Shown: positions 9,467 through 17,088 of the stretch, in pieces
Layout of the letters: each line of letters opens with the position of its first letter
Position numbering within the stretch: position 1 is the stretch's first letter
Assembly (NCBI RefSeq): GCF_015689335.1
Contig: NZ_CP065053.1
Span: forward strand, 6,014,001-6,078,000
DNA from: Massilia antarctica
GTDB lineage: Bacteria; Pseudomonadota; Gammaproteobacteria; Burkholderiales; Burkholderiaceae_D
Length of the DNA stretch: 64,000 nucleotides
Direction of reading: 5' to 3'
The notes under the pieces: model-generated
Databases searched by the model: none
What the model was told of the DNA's origin: nothing
What the model saw: the letters and a program-made list of their open reading frames with translations, nothing else
Position numbers and translations under genes: made by a program

Positions 9467-10639
9467 CTACAATGCAAATACACCGCCGCCCGCGCCGCCC
9501 GCCGTCCGCCGCTGCCAGAACCGCTCGCGGGCATAGCGGGTCACTGCCGCATAGGTTTCGCCGAGACGCTGGCAATAGCGCGCTTCCACCGCGCGCATCT
9601 CCTCAAGATAGCGCTCGCGCGCATTCCCGACGCCATCGAGGTAGCGCCCGATCGCATGGGCGCAACTGTCGGCCGTGGCCAAGGCGTTAAACAGCCCCTG
9701 GGATGCAATCGGGTCGAATGCCAGCATGGCGTCGCCGATCGCGAAAAAGCCGTCGGGCAGCGTGGCCGTGGCGGCTGGATCGAGCCCGCCCCCGCCGGCC
9801 GGCCGCAGGTGCACCGGAAAGTCCATCGTCGTGGGCCGGATCCCGGCCAGCAAGCCATGGCGCTGCGCTTTGGCCAGCAAGCGCTCCGGATCGCGCAGTG
9901 CCTTGAGCTCGGCATCGTCGCTATCAAGGTGAAGTGCCAGCACCCGTTGCCCGGACGGCACGCGCACGCTATACCACCAGCCGTTCGCGTCGGCGCACAG
10001 TCGGGTGGCCTGATCCTTGTCGTCCGCGTCCACGGGCAAGTGCGCGTAAAGGCAGACCAGGCGGTCGTGGCCGCGCCGCGCAAGGCCGAGTTGCCTGGCC
10101 GCCGCCATGCCACGGCCACTGGCGTCGACCAGGACTGGCGTGTGGTGCACGCCACGCGATGGGGCAGCGCCGCCTGGCCCCAGGCATTCGGCATCGATAC
10201 GCCAGCATCCGCCCTCATGCGACAGCGCCAGGCGCCGCACCGTGTCGACCAGCGACACACCCGCTTCCACGGCGCCATCGCGCAGGCCAAGGTCGAACAG
10301 CAGGCGGTCGAGGTGCCACCCCGCGCCATGCGGATCGCGGATCGGGTCGAACCAGGCCGGCGTGTCCGAGTCCCACTGTGCGACCGACGCGCCCCGTACC
10401 GCATGGCCCTGGGCGAGAAAGCGCTCGTAGATCCCTTGACGCTGGAGCAGCACGCGGGCCGCGCCCGGCAAGGACTCGCCGATGCGCGATGCGCCGGCCG
10501 CCCTCGCCCGCGCCCGGTCCAACAGCAACACCCGATGCCGCGGCCGCAGGCGCCGGGCCAGGGCCGCGCCGGCCGGACCGGCGCCCACGATGACGACGTC
10601 CCACTGCGCCGTCGAGCGGCCCGGCGGCTGGGTGATCAC
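9467..10639 (-). CDS. LodB-type flavoprotein (tryptophylquinone maturation)
   Basis: A 390-residue FAD-dependent monooxygenase or halogenase-like protein: dinucleotide fold VVIVGAGPAGAALARRL at residues ~14-30, a GES motif (RIGESLPG), and a late GDAMLAFDPIASQG FAD-binding motif. Its ATG overlaps the TGA of the upstream lodA-like gene by four bases (ATGA), implying translational coupling. LodB proteins are required to form the cysteine tryptophylquinone cofactor of their LodA partner, so that role is inferred from family and pairing. Without the neighbour it would be called only a tryptophan-halogenase-like oxidoreductase. Confidence 0.85.
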   Translation of the reverse strand: MITQPPGRSTAQWDVVIVGAGPAGAALARRLRPRHRVLLLDRARARAAGASRIGESLPGAARVLLQRQGIYERFLAQGHAVRGASVAQWDSDTPAWFDPIRDPHGAGWHLDRLLFDLGLRDGAVEAGVSLVDTVRRLALSHEGGCWRIDAECLGPGGAAPSRGVHHTPVLVDASGRGMAAARQLGLARRGHDRLVCLYAHLPVDADDKDQATRLCADANGWWYSVRVPSGQRVLALHLDSDDAELKALRDPERLLAKAQRHGLLAGIRPTTMDFPVHLRPAGGGGLDPAATATLPDGFFAIGDAMLAFDPIASQGLFNALATADSCAHAIGRYLDGVGNARERYLEEMRAVEARYCQRLGETYAAVTRYARERFWQRRTAGGAGGGVFAL

Positions 10640-12510
10640 TCGGCGGGCCTGGGCGTGCCGGCACGCGCGATCTGGCGCATCTGGCTGTCGGTTGCCTCGC
10701 GCTCGGCCTCGGTCAGCGGCTGGCCGCCGCGATCCTCGACCTGCATCGTCGCAGGAAAGTCCGGGTCATTCGGAATGCCCTTGCGCATCTCGACGATACC
10801 TTGCCTGTCGAAATGGCTCACCATGGCTTGCAACTGCTGTAAATGCCCGGGACCCAGGGTCCGGTCCCAGTCCATGCGCTCGTTAAAGGCCGCCAGCCGC
10901 TCCTCCCGGCCCAGTTCCGGGTTCATCACTTTCTTGTAGTTTTCGGCACTGAGCACCTGGTTCGGCACCCGCGCCGGCCAGAACGTCGGCAGGTAGGGGT
11001 CGTACTGCGGGTCGTAGCCGGAGCGGCAACTGGCGGTATCGGTCTGCCAGGGTACCGCCATCCAGCGCGTGACCGATCCGGGAAACTGCCCGTACAAAGG
11101 GCCGTCGAAGGAACACGCCTCGGCCGGGGTGAGCGCCTTGCCAAAATCGGCCTCGTGATCGTCCGCGGCGCGGTGGCGCCAGCGATACGCCTCGCTGTAC
11201 ATCGAGGCGTGGCGCACCGGCCAGGTCATCTCGCAGCCGGGATGAAAGGCATCGGCCAGGCAAAACTCCAGGGCGGCGCGATCGAGCATGGCCGCCTGGT
11301 CCACGAGCGCCACGTCGGCGATGTCGTGTTTGGCCTCGTCACCGGCGGCGGGAGGATAATCGGCGATGAAATCGCCCTCCGCCCAGCGTTCGAGCATCGC
11401 CAGTTGCGTGTCGGTGAGCGCATTCATCGCGCGCGGGATGGGCGGCATCGGCACATCCATCGCATCGCCATAGACCCAGGGCCAGGGCTTCATCGATGCA
11501 TCGTGGTAGCGCGGATTGCGGAACCCGTTGGCGACCGTGCGGCGCAGTTGCGCGTAGGTGTCACCCGCTTGCGACAGCTTGCTCAAATAGGCGGGCGCCA
11601 TGAAGTCCTGCGGCATGCCGTGGCCGAAGCCGGCCGCGAAGCTGGCGTTCATCCACTGAAGGTCGCACAGCGCCTTAAAGATGGGCAGCAGATCGCTCCT
11701 GAACGATGGCCGGACCGGTACCGGCAGGTGTCCGGCCTGGATGGCGACATCGGTCATCAGGGCGTACATGGTGCGGACCGATTTTTGTTGCGGACCGTAG
11801 TTCGGCGGCGCCACCACCACCCATGCCGGCGCCACCCTCAGTTCGCGTCCGCCCACCCGCACGCGCGCGCTGACCGGACCATCGCTGGTGTCGTCGAACC
11901 AGCCGTCATTGTTCGCGAACGTGACCGGGGCCTTGCCGTCGAACGAGGCCGACATGCCGTGTCCGCCGAATACCCACAAGCGGCCGCGCGGATCGGTGCG
12001 CAACTCCCCCAGCGGCACCGGAATGCCGAAGCAGCTGCCGCCATCGAAATGGTATTGCTGTCCCTCGGCGCCCGCTTCGCCGATTGTGCGGGGGCCGGGC
12101 TGGATGGACAGGATGCCGCGCTCGGGCAGCAGTATGCCGGCATTGCGGCGCGTGGAAGGCGGCGCAGTCGCCGCTTCGGGAATGTCCAGCGCCAGCTCGA
12201 AGTTATACCAGGCCGATTTGTGATTGGCCAGTTCGACCGTCCATTCAATCTCGATACCCTCCTGCATGGCCAGTTCGCACACCACATGCCCCTGGGCGTC
12301 GTAGCCATAGAGGCGGAACTCAGCCACCTCGCGTTTCAGCGCTCCGGTGCCGTCACGGTAGAAGTCCTGGGGCTTGGGCAAGGGATCGATTACCTGGGGG
12401 CCGATATAGAACCCATCCTCTTGCCTGGAATTGCCCACCCGCGCGATGCCGATGGATGGGTGGATCTTCGCGTACACGACCTGCTCTGCAAGCTTGCTTT
12501 CACTGCTCAT
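10636..12510 (-). CDS. LodA/GoxA-family quinoprotein amino-acid oxidase
   Basis: 624 residues from the ATG at 12510, preceded by AAAGGGG; an upstream in-frame ATG at 12588 is less likely. The start (KIHPSIGIARVGNS) and the WTVELANHKSAWYNFELAL block are characteristic of LodA-like enzymes, which oxidise the side-chain or alpha amino group of lysine, glycine or other amino acids, releasing ammonia and hydrogen peroxide. In Marinomonas LodA the cysteine tryptophylquinone is built from a Cys and a Trp 65 residues apart; here Cys426 (HPGC) and Trp488 (VPWQTDTASC) are 62 apart and are the natural candidates. There is no classical signal peptide, as in LodA. Substrate is not predictable. Confidence 0.85.
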   Translation of the reverse strand: MSSESKLAEQVVYAKIHPSIGIARVGNSRQEDGFYIGPQVIDPLPKPQDFYRDGTGALKREVAEFRLYGYDAQGHVVCELAMQEGIEIEWTVELANHKSAWYNFELALDIPEAATAPPSTRRNAGILLPERGILSIQPGPRTIGEAGAEGQQYHFDGGSCFGIPVPLGELRTDPRGRLWVFGGHGMSASFDGKAPVTFANNDGWFDDTSDGPVSARVRVGGRELRVAPAWVVVAPPNYGPQQKSVRTMYALMTDVAIQAGHLPVPVRPSFRSDLLPIFKALCDLQWMNASFAAGFGHGMPQDFMAPAYLSKLSQAGDTYAQLRRTVANGFRNPRYHDASMKPWPWVYGDAMDVPMPPIPRAMNALTDTQLAMLERWAEGDFIADYPPAAGDEAKHDIADVALVDQAAMLDRAALEFCLADAFHPGCEMTWPVRHASMYSEAYRWRHRAADDHEADFGKALTPAEACSFDGPLYGQFPGSVTRWMAVPWQTDTASCRSGYDPQYDPYLPTFWPARVPNQVLSAENYKKVMNPELGREERLAAFNERMDWDRTLGPGHLQQLQAMVSHFDRQGIVEMRKGIPNDPDFPATMQVEDRGGQPLTEAEREATDSQMRQIARAGTPRPAE

Positions 12511-13059
12511 GACGGCCCCTTTCAAGGTAGTGGTGTTGCTCCTCCAATTGCTGTGCGGGCCCCGGTGCGGCCGCTCAGGCAAGTGCATGGACAGTGAACT
12601 GGAAAATCCGCTTGCAATGCCGCCATTGTGGCGACGCGTTCGCCATCGCTTGAATGCCTATGTTGCGCCACTACGGAACGAAATCAGCGAGAAATATTGC
12701 CTATGTTTTAATTCTGCCACTCGTGACAATGTGTGATCAATGCGTTATCAGATCGGCGTATGCTGCTGTTTGCCGACGGCCGCTTACGTCCGGCTTGCGG
12801 CGGCGAGCGACAGCGCCGCAAGGCTCGTGCAGGCCGTCACGGCGTGCCGCTGCTCGGCGTGTTCACGCCAAACTTCGTCCAGGCCAGGACGGGCGGCTGG
12901 CCTCGAATGCAAGTTTGCGAAGTCGACGCTGGTGGACGGTCACGCCGCCGCGCAATGTCATGGTCACATCTTTCCAGGGGCGCAGGCTGGCCGGCTTCGC
13001 CGCTTTTTGCGTCAATGACGCGGACGGCTAGCTGTACCTCGGCGCCCTACTGTAAAGAC

Positions 13060-13250
13060 ACGGCCGCAGGCAGAGAACGTCGCCTGCGGCCAGCGCGTGA
13101 ATGCAATGCCATCGCCGCCCGAAGGCAGGCGAAAGGCGGAAGTCGGCAGATAAGCGCAACTGGCGCTTGCGCCGTCGCAGGACTCGCTCTATATTTGCCG
13201 CATTACCGCCTGTAAAAATGGCGCCTCGCACCAAGGCGCCGTTTTTTTGC
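13060..13250 (+). ncRNA. Candidate structured RNA or leader ending in a terminator
   Basis: Successive hairpins are visible: a perfect 10-bp stem (13062-13071 with 13082-13091, arms GGCCGCAGGC/GCCTGCGGCC), a short GGCGC-TT-GCGCC stem near 13161, and a terminator at 13220-13248. No matching known RNA family was recognised. It could be a small RNA, the end of an unrecognised transcript, or a 5' leader of the retropepsin-like gene that begins 33 bases after the terminator. Confidence 0.3.
13220..13248 (+). terminator. Rho-independent terminator
   Basis: Stem GGCGCCT / AGGCGCC (13220-13226 with 13234-13240), seven-base loop, then a run of seven T. It lies upstream of, not after, an annotated gene on the same strand. 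Confidence 0.85.
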
Positions 13251-13280
13251 CATTGTGGTTGCTATAAATTAAAGGTTTAC

Positions 13281-14630
13281 ATGAGAACATTTATTGTCCT
13301 GACAGCGTTGATGCTGCCTTCCCTGGCGGGCGCAGCCTGCACCTTGGCCAAGACCACCACGTTGCCGATCCACTACAGCGGCACCAACATGGTTGCGCCC
13401 ACTGTGCGCGGCAGCATCAATGGCGCACCAGCCGCGATGTGGGTCAATACCGGCTCGGCCTCGACGGTGCTGACCCGTACCGCTGCCGAAAAAAACCAGC
13501 TGACGGTGGGAGCCGGCGCACCGGGCCGGGCCAAGCTGACCAGCTTCGGGCTGGGGCCGATGAATGGCGCGGTCACCCTGCCGGTGGTCAGCGATAATGG
13601 CTACCCGCCCGGCTTCGATGGCATTCTCGGCGCCGACGTGCTGATGCAGGCCGACCTTGAAGTCGCGCTGGGCGAAAAAGAAATGCGCATCGGCTGCACC
13701 GCGCCCGCCTGGGCCGCCCGTGCCGTCAAACTGCCCATGCTCACCCGCCCCAGCGTCGACCAGCGCGTGCGCGTCGCCGTCAAAGTCAACGGTATCGACC
13801 TCGAAGCACAATTCGATTCGAACGCGGCCTACAGCAGCATCACCGACGATGGCGCCGCCAAAGCGGGTGTCAAGACCACCGCCCCGGATGGCTTCTGGAG
13901 CGCGGTCTTCGCCAGCATCGCCGTGGGCGACGATAGCGTGAAAAACGTCGACCTGCCGATCCGCGCCACCTACGGCCGCAACGCCGGTGAACCGGAAGTG
14001 GTGCTCGGCAGCGACTTCTTGCGCGCCTACAAAATCTACTTCGCCAACAGCCAGCGCCAGGTCTACCTGAGCCGCAGCGGCAGCGGCGAGGTATTCACCA
14101 AGCCGGCCGCCAGCCCCGCGCCCTGGCTGCTCAAGGAAGGCGAGAGCGGCAATGCCGACGCCCAGCTGGCACTGGCGAACTACCGCCATGCCGATCCCAA
14201 GGCCGCGCGCGCCTGGCTGGAAAAGGCCGCCAACCAGGGCCAGCAGCGTGCCCTGATCGAACTGGCGCGCATCTACCGGCGCGAGAAAAAGGCCGTCGAC
14301 ATGGTCCCGCGCCTGCGCAAGGCGCCCGCCACGCCGCGCATCGCGCTCGAGTTGTTTCTCACACAGAGCGCCGCGGGCGACAAGGAAAGCGCCAAGCGCG
14401 ACCTGTCGGCCGCCAACATCAAGGGCTGGCCCGGGCCGATCGCCGACTTTTACCTCGGCCGTCTCGAGTTCGACGCCCTGCTCAACCAGGCCGAAGCGTT
14501 CCCCGCCTTGGGCAAGGCGCGGCTGTGCGAAGCGCACATTTACGCGGCGCAGCTGAAGGAAGCGCTGGGCGACAACTACCGCGCCCAGCAGCTGACGGGA
14601 GCCTGGCAGCGCGACTGCGGCACGTCCTAG
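13281..14630 (+). CDS. Secreted retropepsin-like protein with Sel1/TPR tail
   Basis: 449 residues from the ATG at 13281 (AAAGG five bases upstream); the open frame continues upstream through the terminator, so the later start is preferred. Residues 1-18 form a signal peptide (LAGAA-C). Two aspartic-protease-like lobes follow, each with the typical hydrophobic strands and FDGILGADVL / VVLGSDFLRAYKI flap-end motifs. The catalytic D-T/S-G is NTG (VNTGSAS) in lobe one and DSN (FDSNAAYS) in lobe two, so proteolytic activity is doubtful. The last ~130 residues are helical Sel1/TPR-like repeats (GNADAQLALANYRH, GQQRALIELARIY), suggesting a protein-binding role. Confidence 0.7.
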   Translation: MRTFIVLTALMLPSLAGAACTLAKTTTLPIHYSGTNMVAPTVRGSINGAPAAMWVNTGSASTVLTRTAAEKNQLTVGAGAPGRAKLTSFGLGPMNGAVTLPVVSDNGYPPGFDGILGADVLMQADLEVALGEKEMRIGCTAPAWAARAVKLPMLTRPSVDQRVRVAVKVNGIDLEAQFDSNAAYSSITDDGAAKAGVKTTAPDGFWSAVFASIAVGDDSVKNVDLPIRATYGRNAGEPEVVLGSDFLRAYKIYFANSQRQVYLSRSGSGEVFTKPAASPAPWLLKEGESGNADAQLALANYRHADPKAARAWLEKAANQGQQRALIELARIYRREKKAVDMVPRLRKAPATPRIALELFLTQSAAGDKESAKRDLSAANIKGWPGPIADFYLGRLEFDALLNQAEAFPALGKARLCEAHIYAAQLKEALGDNYRAQQLTGAWQRDCGTS

Positions 14631-14934
14631 TGCTTGGACCATGGCGGCGGCATCAAGCGGCCGCCATCGGACCACGCAAGTCAGGCCTGTCACTGCGATA
14701 TTGCTGCCGTAGTAAGCCAGCCCCCAGCCGACTCGGCATCTTGCTTCCCGGTGTTCCAGCAATCACGCTGTCGAGCGATTGCCGGTCCCGAAGGTCGTTC
14801 GCTTGTCGACGCTGATCGCAGCGAGTAGACCACGCGGCCAACATGAGCATCGTCCACGGCGCGAAGTTGCTCGCCGTTGCCGGACTCTGCCAGACGGAAT
14901 CGGCATAGGGAGCAGCTAATGTCAGCTGCCCCCT
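14631..14934. other. Intergenic region
   Basis: About 300 bases between the retropepsin-like gene and the intron relic. A hairpin (ATGGCGGC at 14641-14648 with GCCGCCAT at 14660-14667) just after the stop codon may help terminate the upstream gene but has no T-run. Nothing else recognised. Confidence 0.4.
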
Positions 14935-15985
14935 GCCACACCACCCGGCATACGGGTCCGTACCGGGCGGTTCGAGTAGTTGAGGTCAAGACAGGCGCGC
15001 CACACCAAGTCGATCAAAGTACGCAATGGTGGGCACGCTGTTGAGCAATTTGGCGCTATTGCGCCACCAACGATGGCTGTTTGCTGCTATCTGCCTGGCC
15101 ATCGAAGACGGGGCGTCCAGCTTTAGCAATTCTCGATACATGGTAGTTCCGCGCTTCCAGTGCTTGAGCTGGATGGCTCGCAGCCTGTGACGCAGCCATT
15201 CATCAAGGGTTCGCCAAACCTTGGGCGTCTGCGCCAGCTGGAAGTATCCCTTTCATCCCAGCATGCAGGAGCGAAGTCGCTGCACCACTTCCGGCATGCT
15301 TCGCCCGCCTGATAGGCAGCTTATCGCCCGCATTCACTGCTTGAACGTTTCCAGCGGCTTCTTGGCCACTTTGGGTTTGACTTCACCCCCACGCGCCACC
15401 CACAAACTGTAACCGAGGAACTTGCGCCCGAAGACGCTAGACACCGCGCTTTTGCTTTCGTTGACCACGAGGTGCAACTTGGCATAGAAGCGCCGCAGCA
15501 GCGCCATTACCCTCTGGCCCGCCTTTGCACTGCGAACATATACATTCGCGTCGTCGGCGTAGCGCGCAAAGCGATGACCGCGCCGCTCCAGTTCTTTGTC
15601 CACTTCATCGAGCATCACGTTGGCAAGCAACGGACTTAAAGGACCGCCTTGCGGCGTTCCCTCATCCCGCGACTGCACCACCCCGCCATCCATGATGCCG
15701 CTATTCAGATAGGCACGGACCAGCCAGATCACTCCGGCGTCGTCGACGCGTTTCCGTAGGCGGTCAGTCAGGATGTCGTGGTTGACACGGTCAAAGAATT
15801 TCGACAGGTCAACATCGACCACGATTCTCAGGCCGGACTGGACATACGTTTGGGCGGCTAACACCGCATCCTGCGCACGCCTGCCCGGACGAAAGCCGTA
15901 GCTATGTTCGCTGAAAGTGGGGCCAAGTATCGGTCGCAGCACCTGTAGCAGTGCTTGCTGGATCAGGCGATCCGTTACCGTCAGG
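14935..15985 (-). mobile_element. Degenerate, 5'-truncated group II intron
   Basis: The segment holds the remains of a group II intron maturase gene followed by a domain-V-like hairpin near 14935-14980 (minus-strand GAACCGCCCGGTACGGACCC and onward, paired as CCCGG...CCGGG). The maturase homology begins abruptly at about 15985, so the ribozyme 5' domains and the first part of the reading frame are missing. The flank from 15986 to the next gene shows no recognisable coding sequence. Confidence 0.65.
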
Positions 15986-16008
15986 CTCGACGCAGCGGTA
16001 CTGGACAA
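14986..16008 (-). pseudogene. ltrA: Group II intron reverse transcriptase/maturase, decayed
   Basis: From ~15985 downstream the frame reads as an LtrA-type reverse transcriptase: TDRLIQQALLQVL, SYGFRPGRRAQDAV, VVDVDLSKFFDRVNHD, GTPQGGPLSPLLANVMLDE and the catalytic RYADDANV. It then hits TGA at 15336-15334 and again at 15255-15253, but the same frame continues with an intact maturase/X domain (WLRHRLRAIQLKHWKRG, RWWRNSAKLLN, AYFDRLGVARLS) to the natural stop at 14988-14986. Two point nonsense mutations (likely CGA to TGA and TGG to TGA) plus loss of the N-terminal ~100 residues make it inactive. Confidence 0.85.
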
Positions 16009-16281
16009 GATCGCATTTCAGGACAGGCTTCTCTTCAAGATGGACGGCACGCTGGACGGCTACCTTTCTTGTCAGACGAGTTCGACGCCGATCTTTCGCG
16101 GCGACGGCCGCAGTGGCGCCGATTTCAGACCTGTCGTCGAGGATACTATCAGGTGAATGCGGTCCTGTGATGCATTGACGCGGCAGCGATCTCCCACGGG
16201 TCTGTTGGCGTACGACAACGGATCTATGCGCCGCAGCGCAATTCGGCGTTACACTGGATTCATTCATTGAGGAGAATCAAG

Positions 16282-17061
16282 ATGAAATGCATCGGTGTAC
16301 TCCTGCTGGTCTGCGGCACCCTTGTCGGGCCGCAGCTAGCGCACGCCGAAACGCCGCCGCTGCATCTTGCTAGTTTGGAATGGCTGCCATACGTCGGCCG
16401 CAGTCTTCCCGATGGCGGCATGTCCGGCGCCGTCGCCAAGACTGTCGCCGCGCGCTTCGGTCATGACATCAAGATCGACTACTTTCCCTGGAAGCGCGCC
16501 ATGGAGGCCGGCGGCAGCGATCCCGATTTCGCCGGCTACTTCCCTGCCTACCACACGGACGAGCGGGCGCGCCAATGCCATTTTTCCGCCTCGATGGGCA
16601 ACAGCACAGTCGGCCTGGCAACGCTGACCACGGCTCCCCTGCGCTGGCGCGTGCTGGACGATTTGGCAGGCAACAAGCTGGGCGTGGTCTTGGGCTACTC
16701 GAACGGCGCCGCGTTCGACCAGATGATCAAGAGTGGCAAGCTGGTGGTCGATGCATCGGAGAGCGACACGATCAACTTGAGAAAGCTGCTGGCCGGCCGG
16801 GTGCGCGCGGTGGTGATTGACAAAGCCGTGCTGCGCTATCTTCTCGCGTCCGATCCCGCCTTGAGCAAGGAACGCGCCAAGCTGGTCTTCGACGAGCGCC
16901 CCCTTGCCGAACTGACTTTGCATGTCTGCTTCCAGCGCACGCCGCTGGGCCTGAAACTGAAACAATCCTTCGACGCCGCACTGCTGCAAACCGATATAGC
17001 GAAAATCGAGAATGCGTATTTTGACAAGCTCGACCGCACCTTGGGCGCGGTACGCCGCTAG
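16282..17061 (+). CDS. Periplasmic substrate-binding protein (SBP_bac_3-like), sensor operon
   Basis: 259 residues from the ATG at 16282, with GAGGAG seven bases upstream; an in-frame upstream start at 16267 lacks a site. A signal peptide ends at about residue 22 (AHA-E). The rest has the type II periplasmic fold of extracellular solute-binding family 3 (LGVVLGYSNGAAFDQMIKSGKL, RVRAVVIDKAVLRYLL). No ABC permease or ATPase is nearby; instead a histidine kinase starts 27 bases downstream, so it more likely feeds ligand information to the kinase or is the soluble equivalent of a sensor domain. Ligand unknown. Confidence 0.75.
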   Translation: MKCIGVLLLVCGTLVGPQLAHAETPPLHLASLEWLPYVGRSLPDGGMSGAVAKTVAARFGHDIKIDYFPWKRAMEAGGSDPDFAGYFPAYHTDERARQCHFSASMGNSTVGLATLTTAPLRWRVLDDLAGNKLGVVLGYSNGAAFDQMIKSGKLVVDASESDTINLRKLLAGRVRAVVIDKAVLRYLLASDPALSKERAKLVFDERPLAELTLHVCFQRTPLGLKLKQSFDAALLQTDIAKIENAYFDKLDRTLGAVRR

Positions 17062-17088
17062 CCGCCATGCCCCTATCGAAAGCCTGCC

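Larger units (their letters stand above)
12511..13280. other. Long intergenic region with hairpins
   Basis: 770 bases between lodA (minus) and the retropepsin-like gene (plus). The part near 12640-12760 is AT-rich and probably holds the lodA promoter. The part from about 13060 to 13250 is full of inverted repeats and ends in a plus-strand terminator, described separately. Small frames in this region lack a ribosome site and look random. Confidence 0.5.

Noticed and set aside
15253..15336. In-frame TGA codons of the intron maturase as selenocysteine or stop-codon recoding
   Set aside because: The normal residues there are Arg and Trp, no SECIS-like hairpin follows, and the 5' end is missing; ordinary decay is simpler.
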